A stretch of 64,000 nt of DNA from Vibrio metoecus (lineage in GTDB: Bacteria > Pseudomonadota > Gammaproteobacteria > Enterobacterales > Vibrionaceae). The notes below the pieces were generated by a model. That model saw only the letters and a program-made list of their open reading frames with translations, was not told where the DNA came from and did not search any database. The translations under genes were made by a program, and so were the position numbers. Location: NCBI RefSeq assembly GCF_000696385.1, contig NZ_JJMN01000021.1, positions 1 through 64,000 on the forward strand. Direction: 5' to 3'. Positions 27,329 through 36,449 of this stretch are shown one piece after another (within the stretch, counting starts at the first letter, position 1; every line of letters begins with the position of its first letter).

Positions 27329-27417
27329 ATTTTTCTCTTATAAATTGGTAGCAGACGTAATTGCCATCTGATTCAAATGTTGGGTAGGAGAGAGACTGCT
27401 CTCTCCCCACTCCTTGT

Positions 27418-27786
27418 TTAAGCTGGCTCGAAATCTAAGCGAATTTCATCGGCGTTACGTGATGAAATTGTTACTCTGACGTGTGCGGCCAGGATGCCAG
27501 TGGCTCCTCCCAGTAACAAGCCCACAAGTACTCCAGGAGCTCCGCCAAGCAATAAGTATCCAGCCCCTGCTCCAGCCAAGCCACCGGCAAGCCCATAGAG
27601 GCCTGCTCTCTCTAAAGACACATCCTCAATTATATCCACACTAATATTGTGCGCTTTGGCTGTATCACGAAGCTGTTCGAGGCATTCTTTTATCAGAACC
27701 TTCGGAATGACCAGGTAATTAGTACTTCTGGCTTTAAGAAAGGCCATGGCAATTTCAACATAATCTTCGATTGTACGTTCAGACAT
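27418..27786 (-). CDS. Glycine-zipper membrane protein, partner of the GTPase
   Basis: 122 residues. Helical N-terminus, then a Gly/Ala-rich double hydrophobic segment (about 66-102, GLAGGLAGAGAGYLLLGGAPG) typical of glycine-zipper proteins that oligomerise in or insert into membranes. SD AAGGAG before the ATG at 27786. First gene of the operon, 90 nt before the GTPase. I know no name for the pair. Confidence 0.62.
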   Translation of the reverse strand: MSERTIEDYVEIAMAFLKARSTNYLVIPKVLIKECLEQLRDTAKAHNISVDIIEDVSLERAGLYGLAGGLAGAGAGYLLLGGAPGVLVGLLLGGATGILAAHVRVTISSRNADEIRLDFEPA

Positions 27787-27828
27787 GGGTCTGCTCCTTC
27801 ATTGGTTGTTGATTACGCTATTCACTAT

Positions 27829-27844
27829 TGCCAAAGGCGTGCCA
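27829..27844 (-). promoter_or_regulatory. Sigma54-type -24/-12 promoter for the GTPase operon
   Basis: Minus-strand TGGCACGCCTTTGGCA matches the sigma54 consensus TGGCACG-N4-TTGCW with one mismatch, and has GG-N10-GC exactly. Expected start near 27818, about 32 nt before the ATG at 27786, leaving room for the AAGGAG site. A sigma54-type AAA+ protein is encoded divergently 150 bp away, which strengthens the call. Confidence 0.72.
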
Positions 27845-27989
27845 CTTTTTACGGAAGACCAGAAGAAAAGCATAATCCCCCTTAAAAACAACAGCTTAAG
27901 ATTTTTTGTAATGTTCAAGTTGAAAAAACCTCCAGTTCAGATTAAAAATTATAGTGTAGATTTCTTTAGATAATGAATATAAATTCAAT

Positions 27990-29663
27990 ATGAATTACAG
28001 ATACTTTCACATTGGGGCGATGAAAGATGCCCCCGAGAACACCCCGAGCATCTCTTATCTACTCTCATTGGTAGATGGCAACGAATGGCTTCTGAAAAGT
28101 TTGAAGAATAAAGATGAGGACGACAGCAAGCGAGAGGATGATGTTAGTATGTACAGCCTGGATGGAGTAATTCAAGCAGCGCAAGGACAGGAATGGAGAA
28201 GGTATCTGAATGGGAATCTACTGGATGACCCCAAAAGTGATCGTATTAGAAATAGCTTTACTCTGTTTGCGTCAGAACAAATTGATGCTGATATTTCGAA
28301 GGCGATTGATGATCTTCTGAAGCCGGGTACTACGTGTCGAGATCTAATAAAGTATGCTAAGGATATTAATCATCGAAAAACTGTGTTGGTGCTCCCTGAA
28401 TATTCGAATGCATCCGATTTCCCTGCATTTCTGATGGAAAGGCTTGCCGAGCAAGTGCATCAAATGCTGATTCATGGTAATGAAAATTTGGGCTTAGTTT
28501 GTAGGAAGACGCCTCCAAACCAAGAAAAAGAACAGCCATATAAGAAGCTGATAGATCACCTTCTGTTGAGAATGTGGAGTACAGAATCGGACGTAAAGAA
28601 TGGCATATACTTTGAGAGGTGCATGCGTCCGGGACCTGTCTTGTTTGAAGGAGAAACAGGAACAGGAAAGTCTGTCGGCGCAGCCTTGCTTGCGCAGAAG
28701 CTGTCAAAAAAGCTGGTCACTGTTAATCTGGCTTCAATGACTAATGACTTGATTGAAAGCAAGCTACGGGGAGCTAATAAAGGTTCCTTCACCGGTGCGG
28801 TCGACCAAAAAGGTGCCTTTGAAGAAGCCAATCAACAAGTTCTGTTACTAGATGAACTTCAAAACGCAAGCTCAGAAGCACAAACACAGATGCTGGATTT
28901 GCTCAACGCAACTAGTAATGACGTGACTGTAAGCAGGCTTGGAACCCATTCGCCCCAAACTTACAATGTGAAAGTGATTCTTGCGTTAAACGAACCGCTG
29001 GACAAGTTGATCAAGGAAGACCGAATAAGACATGACTTACTCCACAGAGTAAGGTCTATTGTTCGATTGCCTACCTTCAAGGATAGAATCAAAGCGCTTA
29101 CTGAAAACGAGCAAGATCAAAAGACAACGTTTCTCAAAACCTTGCTCAAAATTTACAGATATCAATGGCAAGAATGTTGGCAAGATACTGGTTCGATACC
29201 AGATCCGTTCTTCGCCATCGACGATGATGCTCTTATGCTTATTCAAACTGGCCAATGGCCTGGTAATTTCAGACAGTTCGCTCGTTTTGCATTTGACCTA
29301 TTCGACACAAATAAAGATCTGGATCGAGAGACTGTAGAACGTGCTATGGAAGAGGAGAATCACAGGAGCGAAATACACCTACCATCAGCAATAGAGGATG
29401 GGGCTCTGGTTGACATTCAGCAATCTGATCACAAGCATTCTTATGACCACGAGAACTACAAGCTCGCTGTCGTAGAGCAGGTGCTAAAGCGTCATGATTA
29501 TATTATCGCTCATTGCTTGAATGACATGGCTTTCAAGGAAACCTACAAACTAGGGTCGAGACCCGCTCTGCGGAGTTATCTAATAGCAAATGAAGATAAG
29601 CTGAGCCCAGAGTTGCTGAAACAGTCAAACATTAAGAAATTCATGAAGAAAGATAATGGGTAA
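27990..29663 (+). CDS. Sigma54-type AAA+ activator (hot spot 4)
   Basis: 557 residues. Residues ~1-190 are an unrecognised sensor. The AAA+ domain has Walker A GETGTGKS (near 215), a GAFTGA-loop variant GSFTGAV, Walker B LLLDELQ, an arginine-finger region RHDLLHRV and sensor 2 PGNFRQFAR. The C-terminus (AVVEQVLKRH...GSRPALRSYL) could be a Fis-like helix-turn-helix. It is divergent from the GTPase operon, whose promoter looks sigma54-dependent. It is probably the dedicated activator, switched by a signal sensed in the N-terminus. Confidence 0.78.
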   Translation: MNYRYFHIGAMKDAPENTPSISYLLSLVDGNEWLLKSLKNKDEDDSKREDDVSMYSLDGVIQAAQGQEWRRYLNGNLLDDPKSDRIRNSFTLFASEQIDADISKAIDDLLKPGTTCRDLIKYAKDINHRKTVLVLPEYSNASDFPAFLMERLAEQVHQMLIHGNENLGLVCRKTPPNQEKEQPYKKLIDHLLLRMWSTESDVKNGIYFERCMRPGPVLFEGETGTGKSVGAALLAQKLSKKLVTVNLASMTNDLIESKLRGANKGSFTGAVDQKGAFEEANQQVLLLDELQNASSEAQTQMLDLLNATSNDVTVSRLGTHSPQTYNVKVILALNEPLDKLIKEDRIRHDLLHRVRSIVRLPTFKDRIKALTENEQDQKTTFLKTLLKIYRYQWQECWQDTGSIPDPFFAIDDDALMLIQTGQWPGNFRQFARFAFDLFDTNKDLDRETVERAMEEENHRSEIHLPSAIEDGALVDIQQSDHKHSYDHENYKLAVVEQVLKRHDYIIAHCLNDMAFKETYKLGSRPALRSYLIANEDKLSPELLKQSNIKKFMKKDNG

Positions 29664-29710
29664 ATTTGTATGAGCTAGTACAGCTCAGACTTAATACATG
29701 TTCTTTCTAT

Positions 29711-29754
29711 TGCTTCATCAGTACTAAACTAAAGGAATCAGTACTGATGAAGCA
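29711..29754. terminator. Long-stem hairpin between the activator and traN
   Basis: Perfect 15-bp stem (29711-29725 and 29740-29754) with a 14-nt loop, followed on the plus strand by GCTTCTTTT. It lies between converging genes, so a bidirectional terminator is likely, with the stronger T-tract on the plus side. Confidence 0.75.
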
Positions 29755-29761
29755 GCTTCTT

Positions 29762-32700
29762 TTAATTATTCCCCGAAATTTCTTCCGTCGCCTCCTGACG
29801 CAGTTTCTGGGCATCCATTCCGTTTAGCCGTTCGATGGCTCTATCTGCGGCACTTTGACGGTTTCCATCCACGTTTAGCGTACTTCCTGAGCCAGTGAGT
29901 CTTTCCAGATCCAGTGACGGTACTTCGGGTAGGTTGCCTGTTATCGACAAGATACCTATCCATTCATCGAGATTGACTTGGCTCCAATCTACCTGGTTTA
30001 ACTGACTCGCGGTCAAACCTTCACAGTTTGGTGACTTGGCACTTCCCCAACCAAGACCCAATTGCGGACGCACTTGCTCTTGAATGATCCGTGAAAGTGG
30101 CGAAGTAAAGCAGCAATATGACTGCCGTTTTTCAACACAGGCACCTAAGAACTTAGACTTGCAGTAAGAGCCTACATAGTGGCAACTCTTCAATACCCGC
30201 TTGGCGTTCATTTCAAACTCACTCTGCTCACATTTCCAGATAAGCTGAATGAGGATCATGGTGACTGAATAAATCATGTATGCCGTCATAACCGTACTCA
30301 GAACCGCGCCCGCAGCGCCCCCTAGGGCAAAGTTACCACCCGAAACGACACCATCGGCTCCAACTGCGCCACCAACGTTACTAAACAGTGCCGATTGTGC
30401 CCCCGAACCAAAGGTCGTACCTACCCATTCAGCCGTCTTATTGGTCAACACCTGCATGAAGCCAGTCGCAGCTTGCTCCGCTCCAGCGCCAGCAGCCGTT
30501 GATGGCCCAGCCCCCATAAGAGAGTCCCATGCAGACACAAAGGGCTCTTTGACCGCACTCCAAGTGCTCGTGATTGGTTCCCTGAGCGTATTCCAGGAAC
30601 CATAGATTGCAGAAGACGGATTCATAGCCATGACTGCCGTATCAAGCTTGTTAACCGCCACTATCATCGTGATGTAGTCCGATAATGACACGCCACTTGG
30701 CTTTTCACAGCAATCCACTATACCTCCAACGGCTTTTTTGCACTGGCCAGCATTACCTTTAAAGACCGTACACTCAACGTTGTCTTGGCCATCAGCGCCC
30801 GTGCATGACATATCATTGGTCATAAACTGCGCCGCATTAAGCATCGCTGCGGCTTCTGCAAAGTTAGCCTGCTTGATTGACTCTGGCTCTAAACAATCTG
30901 TGCCCATACAGCGAACTGGCCCCTCACAGTTGTATTGAGTTGCCATTCGAGCATTTTGCACTTCAACGCTTTGTCCGCAGTCATACACCAAACTTTGGAT
31001 ATAACAGAAGCCTTCATGACCAGCCCCGCCTTCAGTACATTCGGTTCTGACATACTGGCAGGCCGGGTTTTGCTCTAGCGCGGCACACGTATTGGTGGTC
31101 GTGTTTTGTCCGTTATTGACGATGGTTTGAGTATTACCATTGGCATCTACCCAGCTATCTGAGCTGCCCATGTTGAACTCTGGATGAGCAGTCGAAGCAT
31201 TGTAGGTCGCTCTTGCCCTCCAGCATGAAAGCCCCAGTCCATCAGAACTGCCGCGACTGGTTAAATGAGCAGGAGATGAAACAACAGCCGGATAAAGGCT
31301 TCCAAGATTCGCCAACTCGCCACTACCAACCGTTAAGCCGTCGATTCGTTTTGTGCCCGTATCCAAACACTGCCACTGCACCGCAGTAAACTGATCCGTT
31401 TGCATCAAGCATTGGTCTATGCCCGGATCACTTGATTGATGAACAATGTCTTGCTCTAAGTATTTGCCAGAGAAGGTCAATGAAGCGCTCAGTTTCGCAG
31501 GAGCCAAACACTTCTGAACTTCTCGGCTGCAAGTGTCGAAATCGACTTTGTTCCAGCCGGATTCACATCTGGAACGAGTGACTTCCTGAGGTTCATGCCA
31601 CGAAATAATCGACCCATTAACGACCTTGCACAATGAGCCAACCAAGGTTCCCTTTGGACACGTCATTTCAGGGTACTTAATGGACGGTTTCGTCTCTGTG
31701 ACCGCTTCTTTATTGCCGGTCAGTGAGAGTGTCGTTTTCCAACCATTTGCCTTAGATGGCGACTCGGTGATTTTTTATCTCAGTATTTTGATTATCAAAA
31801 ATCCTCAGTGTCGCGTTTCCAGTTTGCATAGTACTGCTGTGCTGTGGAACAAAGCTGAGCGTTTCAGAGGTAAAGCAGCCGCGCTCAATGGACCAGCTTT
31901 GTTGATGTGTTTCGGCGGATACACGTCGCTCTAACTGACACTGAGTAAGCGTACTGATCTTTTCGCACACCTGGTAATCCGGTACATGCTTGGTTTCAGT
32001 AAATGGCGTAATCGTCTGAGTAGGCTCACAGGCCTCAAAACTACTCGGCATAAGATTGGATACCACGCACTTTGGATCGCTGGTTTGTAATCCACAGTCA
32101 TAGGTATCGGTAAAACGAATGCATTCACCTTTATCATTGGTCTCGGCACATTCTGACGACATGAAGCCACAGAAAGGATTCGCTTCAAGCACTTGGCAGG
32201 CCTGATTTTCAATCCCCTTATAGCTTTCGTCATCCACACTGACTTGTACACGCCGACATAAAGGCGATATGCCAGTCACAGGGCTTGGGGCAAAGTAGGA
32301 TTCACAAACTGAAACACCATTGACCACCGTACATCCGTTGGTTGAAGAAGGCTGATCCGTGCATTGAATGCTGTAGTCTGAAAACTTTGTCGGAATATCC
32401 GCTGCTTGTTCGATACAGGATTGCGGCGACCAACTATCATTCATCACCACCTTGGTTGGATCAAAGCGTACCTTGATGCGTGCATACCCCTCACCACTAC
32501 CAGTGACCGATACGCGAATTTTTACCGGCACTTCTAAACCGGGTTCTACCGCTTTTAGCTTAGCAGTGAGATCGGTATTTGGATTGCGCTCCCAACTGGT
32601 ACTGAGCTCGCAGCGGCCAGCCGTTTCTGGTGGAAAGTTATTGTTCGGCCCAGACCAGACTTTCTGATCGCCAAGCCAAACTTGCATGTAGTCATCCCAT

Positions 32701-33455
32701 TTGGCGTACTCAAGAACGGCTGAGGTAATCGCATCGGGGTTCACGACTTTGAGTGTGATGGCCTGTTCGAACACTTTACAACTACCACTCCAGTAGTTGT
32801 CGCCAATACGTCCTATCCAAACTTCAAGACATCCCTCACCACAAGAGCGAAGGTTCATTGGTCCTGAAACATGCTCAATAATGCCTGCCGTGTAATCGTG
32901 AGAAATAGTGCAGCTGTTAACCGCTGTATTGAGCCTGTCGCATTGCTGGTAATTTGGGCTACCTTCACCTTGAGACTCACAGCCTGGGAAGCTTTGTGTT
33001 AATAGATTTGGGTCAGTTTGAACCGCATCGGTTAATGCCCAAAGCGGATCATTGACCATATCTGGCCGCGACCTGTCTTTGATTTGCTGTAGCGAACGAA
33101 ACGCCTCACCCGTAGCGCCACTTTCGGATGCCATGCTCTCTTGGCGCTGCGTCCCCAATTGATTCATGCTGGCATCAGAGCCATAAACGCCCGTTAAGAC
33201 ATCCAATGAGCCCTGATCCATACCAGGGAAAAGCTCTTGCAAGTTAATGGACTCATTACCACTGCCATTCGGCAGCGACAATGTATTGCCATTGAGTGCG
33301 GGCATCGTCCAGTTTTGCAGCAATTGCTTACCTTCCTGTTGTCCGCTTAGACCGGATTGGCGCTGCACATCAGCGGCCACACCATGTAAGGGCAAGCACG
33401 CCATAGTGATAGATAAAATACCCGCTAAAACTCGGGTAAAAAATGTTGGTTTCAT
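29762..33455 (-). CDS. traN: TraN, outer-membrane mating-pair stabilisation protein (frameshifted)
   Basis: Two frames (33455-31752 and below 31746 to 29762) join when one A is removed from the A6 run near 31786, giving 1230 residues. Signal peptide (residues 1-~28). Extremely cysteine rich, with repeated CEP/CxxxC units and late hydrophobic and Ala/Gly segments, as in F-type TraN. TraN binds recipient surface proteins and stabilises donor-recipient pairs. It starts 2 nt after traU and forms the left edge of hot spot 4. Confidence 0.93.
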
Positions 33456-33457
33456 AG

Positions 33458-34486
33458 TTAACCTCCCGAGTTACAGCAGTCTTGCCAGCGCCACAAAATG
33501 TAGAGCGCATCTTCTCCGGCACCGGGGATCGTTCGCCACTCTCCCCATTTCATGGTGCTTTCACCGATGACATGCGCACTTTCAGTTTCCGGTACAGGGA
33601 AGAACATACTCATCTTGTATTGGGATTTCGGCAGCATAGGTTCGATAACAGGTCGGCATAGCGCACTGTTCCCCATTGTTCGTCTTGCAAGACCACGCCT
33701 GTGTTGAGCCGCGATTGCTCGCGCGGCTAAATGGCTGGTGTTTTCTGCTAATGAGCCAAAGGCTAAGGTATGGCCAGATAAGGGATAGAGATGGCCCCAA
33801 CTGCCAGCACACCAAAACAACTGGTCGACGGGTTTACCAAGCGTTGATGAAGCAGCGTCAGCGGTACAAGCAGATATAGCCAATGGATTGGCAACGGCAG
33901 CCGCTTCAGGCTGAGTAAAAAAGGCCAGTTCATCGTTCAGCCATGTTGGGTCCAATTCCGACAAATACATCAAGTCAAAGTCCATGTAACCATCGGCATT
34001 GCAATTGCCATCCATGAACAAATCGAGCATAACCAAAAGCGGAAAGGCGTAATAATGGTAATGGTAGAAAGCGAGATCACCGGTGTCGTATTCACCTTCG
34101 CCATGACCACCTTGCAGTCTCCTATCACCTAACGGTAAACGAATCCCTCCCAGGGAAGGCGAACAACCCGGCGTTCTGACCAATTCAATCAGACGCGCTG
34201 GCTCCCACATGCTGGTAACAATACCTGGCCTTGGCACGCCTAAGTTGTCTTCACATAAGCAAAATGACTTGTTTGATGCGCCGCTTGGGACACTGCCTGA
34301 GCCAAGCGGAAGACCTGCAACCCGGATAGGAAAAATGCATGACCAGCAAACATCCGTCAGCAACTTGCCCGATAATAAACCCGCGTCTGGGCAGGTCAGT
34401 TCGGCTTTTGCAGGAATAGATGCGCCCAGGACAAGCATGACAACGAGAGTCCGCACCAGACGATACGTATTATTGAGCTTTTGCAT
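33458..34486 (-). CDS. traU: TraU, F-type pilus assembly/DNA transfer protein
   Basis: 342 residues from the ATG at 34486 (AAGGAG 8 nt upstream); a start two codons earlier lacks that spacing. Signal peptide to ~28 (IPAKA). Typical TraU cysteines (CWSCIFP, CLCED) and mature N-terminus LTCPDAGLLSGKLLTDVCW. Periplasmic component needed for DNA transfer. Confidence 0.95.
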   Translation of the reverse strand: MQKLNNTYRLVRTLVVMLVLGASIPAKAELTCPDAGLLSGKLLTDVCWSCIFPIRVAGLPLGSGSVPSGASNKSFCLCEDNLGVPRPGIVTSMWEPARLIELVRTPGCSPSLGGIRLPLGDRRLQGGHGEGEYDTGDLAFYHYHYYAFPLLVMLDLFMDGNCNADGYMDFDLMYLSELDPTWLNDELAFFTQPEAAAVANPLAISACTADAASSTLGKPVDQLFWCAGSWGHLYPLSGHTLAFGSLAENTSHLAARAIAAQHRRGLARRTMGNSALCRPVIEPMLPKSQYKMSMFFPVPETESAHVIGESTMKWGEWRTIPGAGEDALYILWRWQDCCNSGG

Positions 34487-35597
34487 GAACAAGCTCCTTT
34501 GCTGGAATTTCTTCTATTTCAAACGCGAGCCCCTTTGCTTGAACAAACGATGGGGTGACTTGCAAATCAAAGCGCTGCTTTAGCGAGGCATTGAGAAGGT
34601 AAACCGGACTGTCCAATGTCTTTTCGAGCGCATTGAGGCGATTCCAGCCTTGGGCAAGGTCGAGCTGCGTGGTGATAAGAGTAATGCGGCGCAGTGTCCT
34701 ATCTTGCGTCTCAAGCCAATGCGCTACTGCGTCCACTTCTTCAGCGTTCGACGCATTAAAGACCACGAGCTGCTGAGTAAATGGCAAGGCTTTTAGCGGG
34801 TTAATACGCGTTCCTGCTGGGATCAATGTTCGGCCATTGGCATCCAATAGTGGCCGCTGTATGACGATGGTTGGATCAACCATTCTTATCCGATACTGCG
34901 TTGCTTTGGGTAAGTCAGTAAATGTTTGGCGAGACCAGAAACGCTCAATGGCTTTTTTCTTTAACGCGCCGAGGTCAAGCGACTGTAAACGCTGCATCGC
35001 CACCTGCATCAAATCCGGTTCTAAAATCGAATGAATTGGACCGCGTTGACCCAATGAACCGCTATTGCCAGTTTCAATTTGGCGCTGCAACCAGTCCTTG
35101 CTGTAAACCCCTAGTGCACTTGCAGTCACCTTGTCATCTTCTATGCGGAAAATGGCAGGCACGCTAGTCACCCGCCAGTGCACAAAGGCTTTCGGATCGA
35201 TTCGAACCTGAGGAACAGGATCAAGTCCCGCCATCAGGGTATGCCAATCACGGATAGCCGCCCCCAAGGTCTTTCCTTCAGGAATTCCCCGAAACAACAC
35301 AATAGCGCCGGTAGCACTGGCCTCTTTAAATAGCTGCTTCAGTGACGAATCACCCAATGAAGACGACGCAAATATCAACCATTCATCGCTGTGTTTGAGC
35401 GACACAGGTTGTTCAACCGGTGCAAAAGGCTCAATAAATCCAGATGAGCCATCCACAGCACTTTGTAAAATGCTGCGGCTCATTTCGACGATCTTTTTGT
35501 CCTCGTCAGACAACGGATAAGGCTCTTGTGCCCAGGACACTTGAACCCAAGCCAATGGAGCAACCAACAAAAATAAGAGGTATAGTCTTCTCATCAT
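34470..35597 (-). CDS. traW: TraW (TrbC-TraW type) pilus assembly protein
   Basis: About 375 residues from the ATG at 35597. Signal peptide (RRLYLLFLLVAPLAWVQVSWA). First half resembles TrbC-type (thioredoxin-like, LIFASSSLGDSSLKQLF), second half TraW proper (PTIVIQRPLLDANGRTLIPAGTRINPL). This fusion of trbC and traW is usual in SXT/R391. Overlaps traU by 17 nt. Confidence 0.92.
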   Translation of the reverse strand: MMRRLYLLFLLVAPLAWVQVSWAQEPYPLSDEDKKIVEMSRSILQSAVDGSSGFIEPFAPVEQPVSLKHSDEWLIFASSSLGDSSLKQLFKEASATGAIVLFRGIPEGKTLGAAIRDWHTLMAGLDPVPQVRIDPKAFVHWRVTSVPAIFRIEDDKVTASALGVYSKDWLQRQIETGNSGSLGQRGPIHSILEPDLMQVAMQRLQSLDLGALKKKAIERFWSRQTFTDLPKATQYRIRMVDPTIVIQRPLLDANGRTLIPAGTRINPLKALPFTQQLVVFNASNAEEVDAVAHWLETQDRTLRRITLITTQLDLAQGWNRLNALEKTLDSPVYLLNASLKQRFDLQVTPSFVQAKGLAFEIEEIPAKELVHAKAQ

Positions 35598-35605
35598 CCA
35601 CCTAC

Positions 35606-36118
35606 CTACCAAAGCCGGCCAAGCGCGACCGACAATCTGCTCGCGCTTAACGGCATTCCAATAGCGGGAGTCGAAACTTGTTGCAGCCTCGCCGGAAAAC
35701 CAATATTCGTTTTCTGCAGCGTCAATGAGCGGCTAAATTGAGATTCCGCGACACCAAGACGCTGGGCTAATGCCATGCCGGTAGAGACTTGAGCACCATT
35801 CACCAGCACATGCTCGGGAGTCACATTGACTTCATCCCCAGGCATCCCTGTTAGGCGTTTCAGCATCCGAGTACCGTCGTTATATAACGGAGCGAGTCCT
35901 TTTGAGTGGAAGGCATACAAACCATCCTTAACCGGCTCTTTATTCCATAGGTCAATCAGATACACCGTGGTATCAGGCAGGCAGCGCTCTTGCTGGGTAT
36001 CAATACCTATTCGGTAGCGCATCATGGCGTAGGTGCCTACCAAGGCCATGATTAACGCAAGAACGGTCAACCGGATGAGGTATGGCCGCCAAGGCATTCT
36101 TTTACGGAGTATCTGCAT
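35606..36118 (-). CDS. trhF: TrhF, S26-type signal peptidase (frameshifted near the end)
   Basis: 170 residues as read. One N-terminal membrane segment (15-35), nucleophile region ERCLPDTTVYLI (Cys where most S26 enzymes have Ser), general base region MLKRLTGMPGDEV. After ~residue 135 a second frame reads YWFSGEAATSFDSRYW...IVGRAWPAL, the family's standard C-terminus. So a base is missing near 35703-35708, and an extra G near 35610 restores the stop. Without the second change the frame would run into traW. Confidence 0.85.
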   Translation of the reverse strand: MQILRKRMPWRPYLIRLTVLALIMALVGTYAMMRYRIGIDTQQERCLPDTTVYLIDLWNKEPVKDGLYAFHSKGLAPLYNDGTRMLKRLTGMPGDEVNVTPEHVLVNGAQVSTGMALAQRLGVAESQFSRSLTLQKTNIGFPARLQQVSTPAIGMPLSASRLSVALGRLW

Positions 36119-36449
36119 GAGACACCTCCTTTGAGCCTACTGGCACAAATACAGAATCATCAGCACCCACCACCGCTTGGGCATCCAGCACGATAAAACC
36201 GGCTGCTTTTAGCTTTTCAATTTGCTGATTGGTCTGAAGCAACCTGGATTCGATGTCTTGTTCGCTGGCATTAGGACCCAGTGACAACACCGCCTCCCCA
36301 AAATCCACGACTGCAATGGGCGTACTTAACGCCAACTGGCTGTGGATGGGTTCGAGTGTTTTCATTAAGAGCCAGCTGGTCATTAAACCGCTACCAGCAA
36401 CAGACAAAGTAATAGAGGCCATAAATGGCCAAAGCGTGGTCTTATTCAT
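36102..36449 (-). CDS. TrbI-like (F-type) conjugative protein
   Basis: 115 residues with an N-terminal membrane segment (8-30) and the pattern IAVVDFGEAVLSL...RLLQTNQQIEKLKAAGFIVLDAQAVV, matching F-type TrbI, an inner-membrane modulator of pilus outgrowth. Overlaps traC upstream and trhF downstream. Confidence 0.75.
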   Translation of the reverse strand: MNKTTLWPFMASITLSVAGSGLMTSWLLMKTLEPIHSQLALSTPIAVVDFGEAVLSLGPNASEQDIESRLLQTNQQIEKLKAAGFIVLDAQAVVGADDSVFVPVGSKEVSHADTP

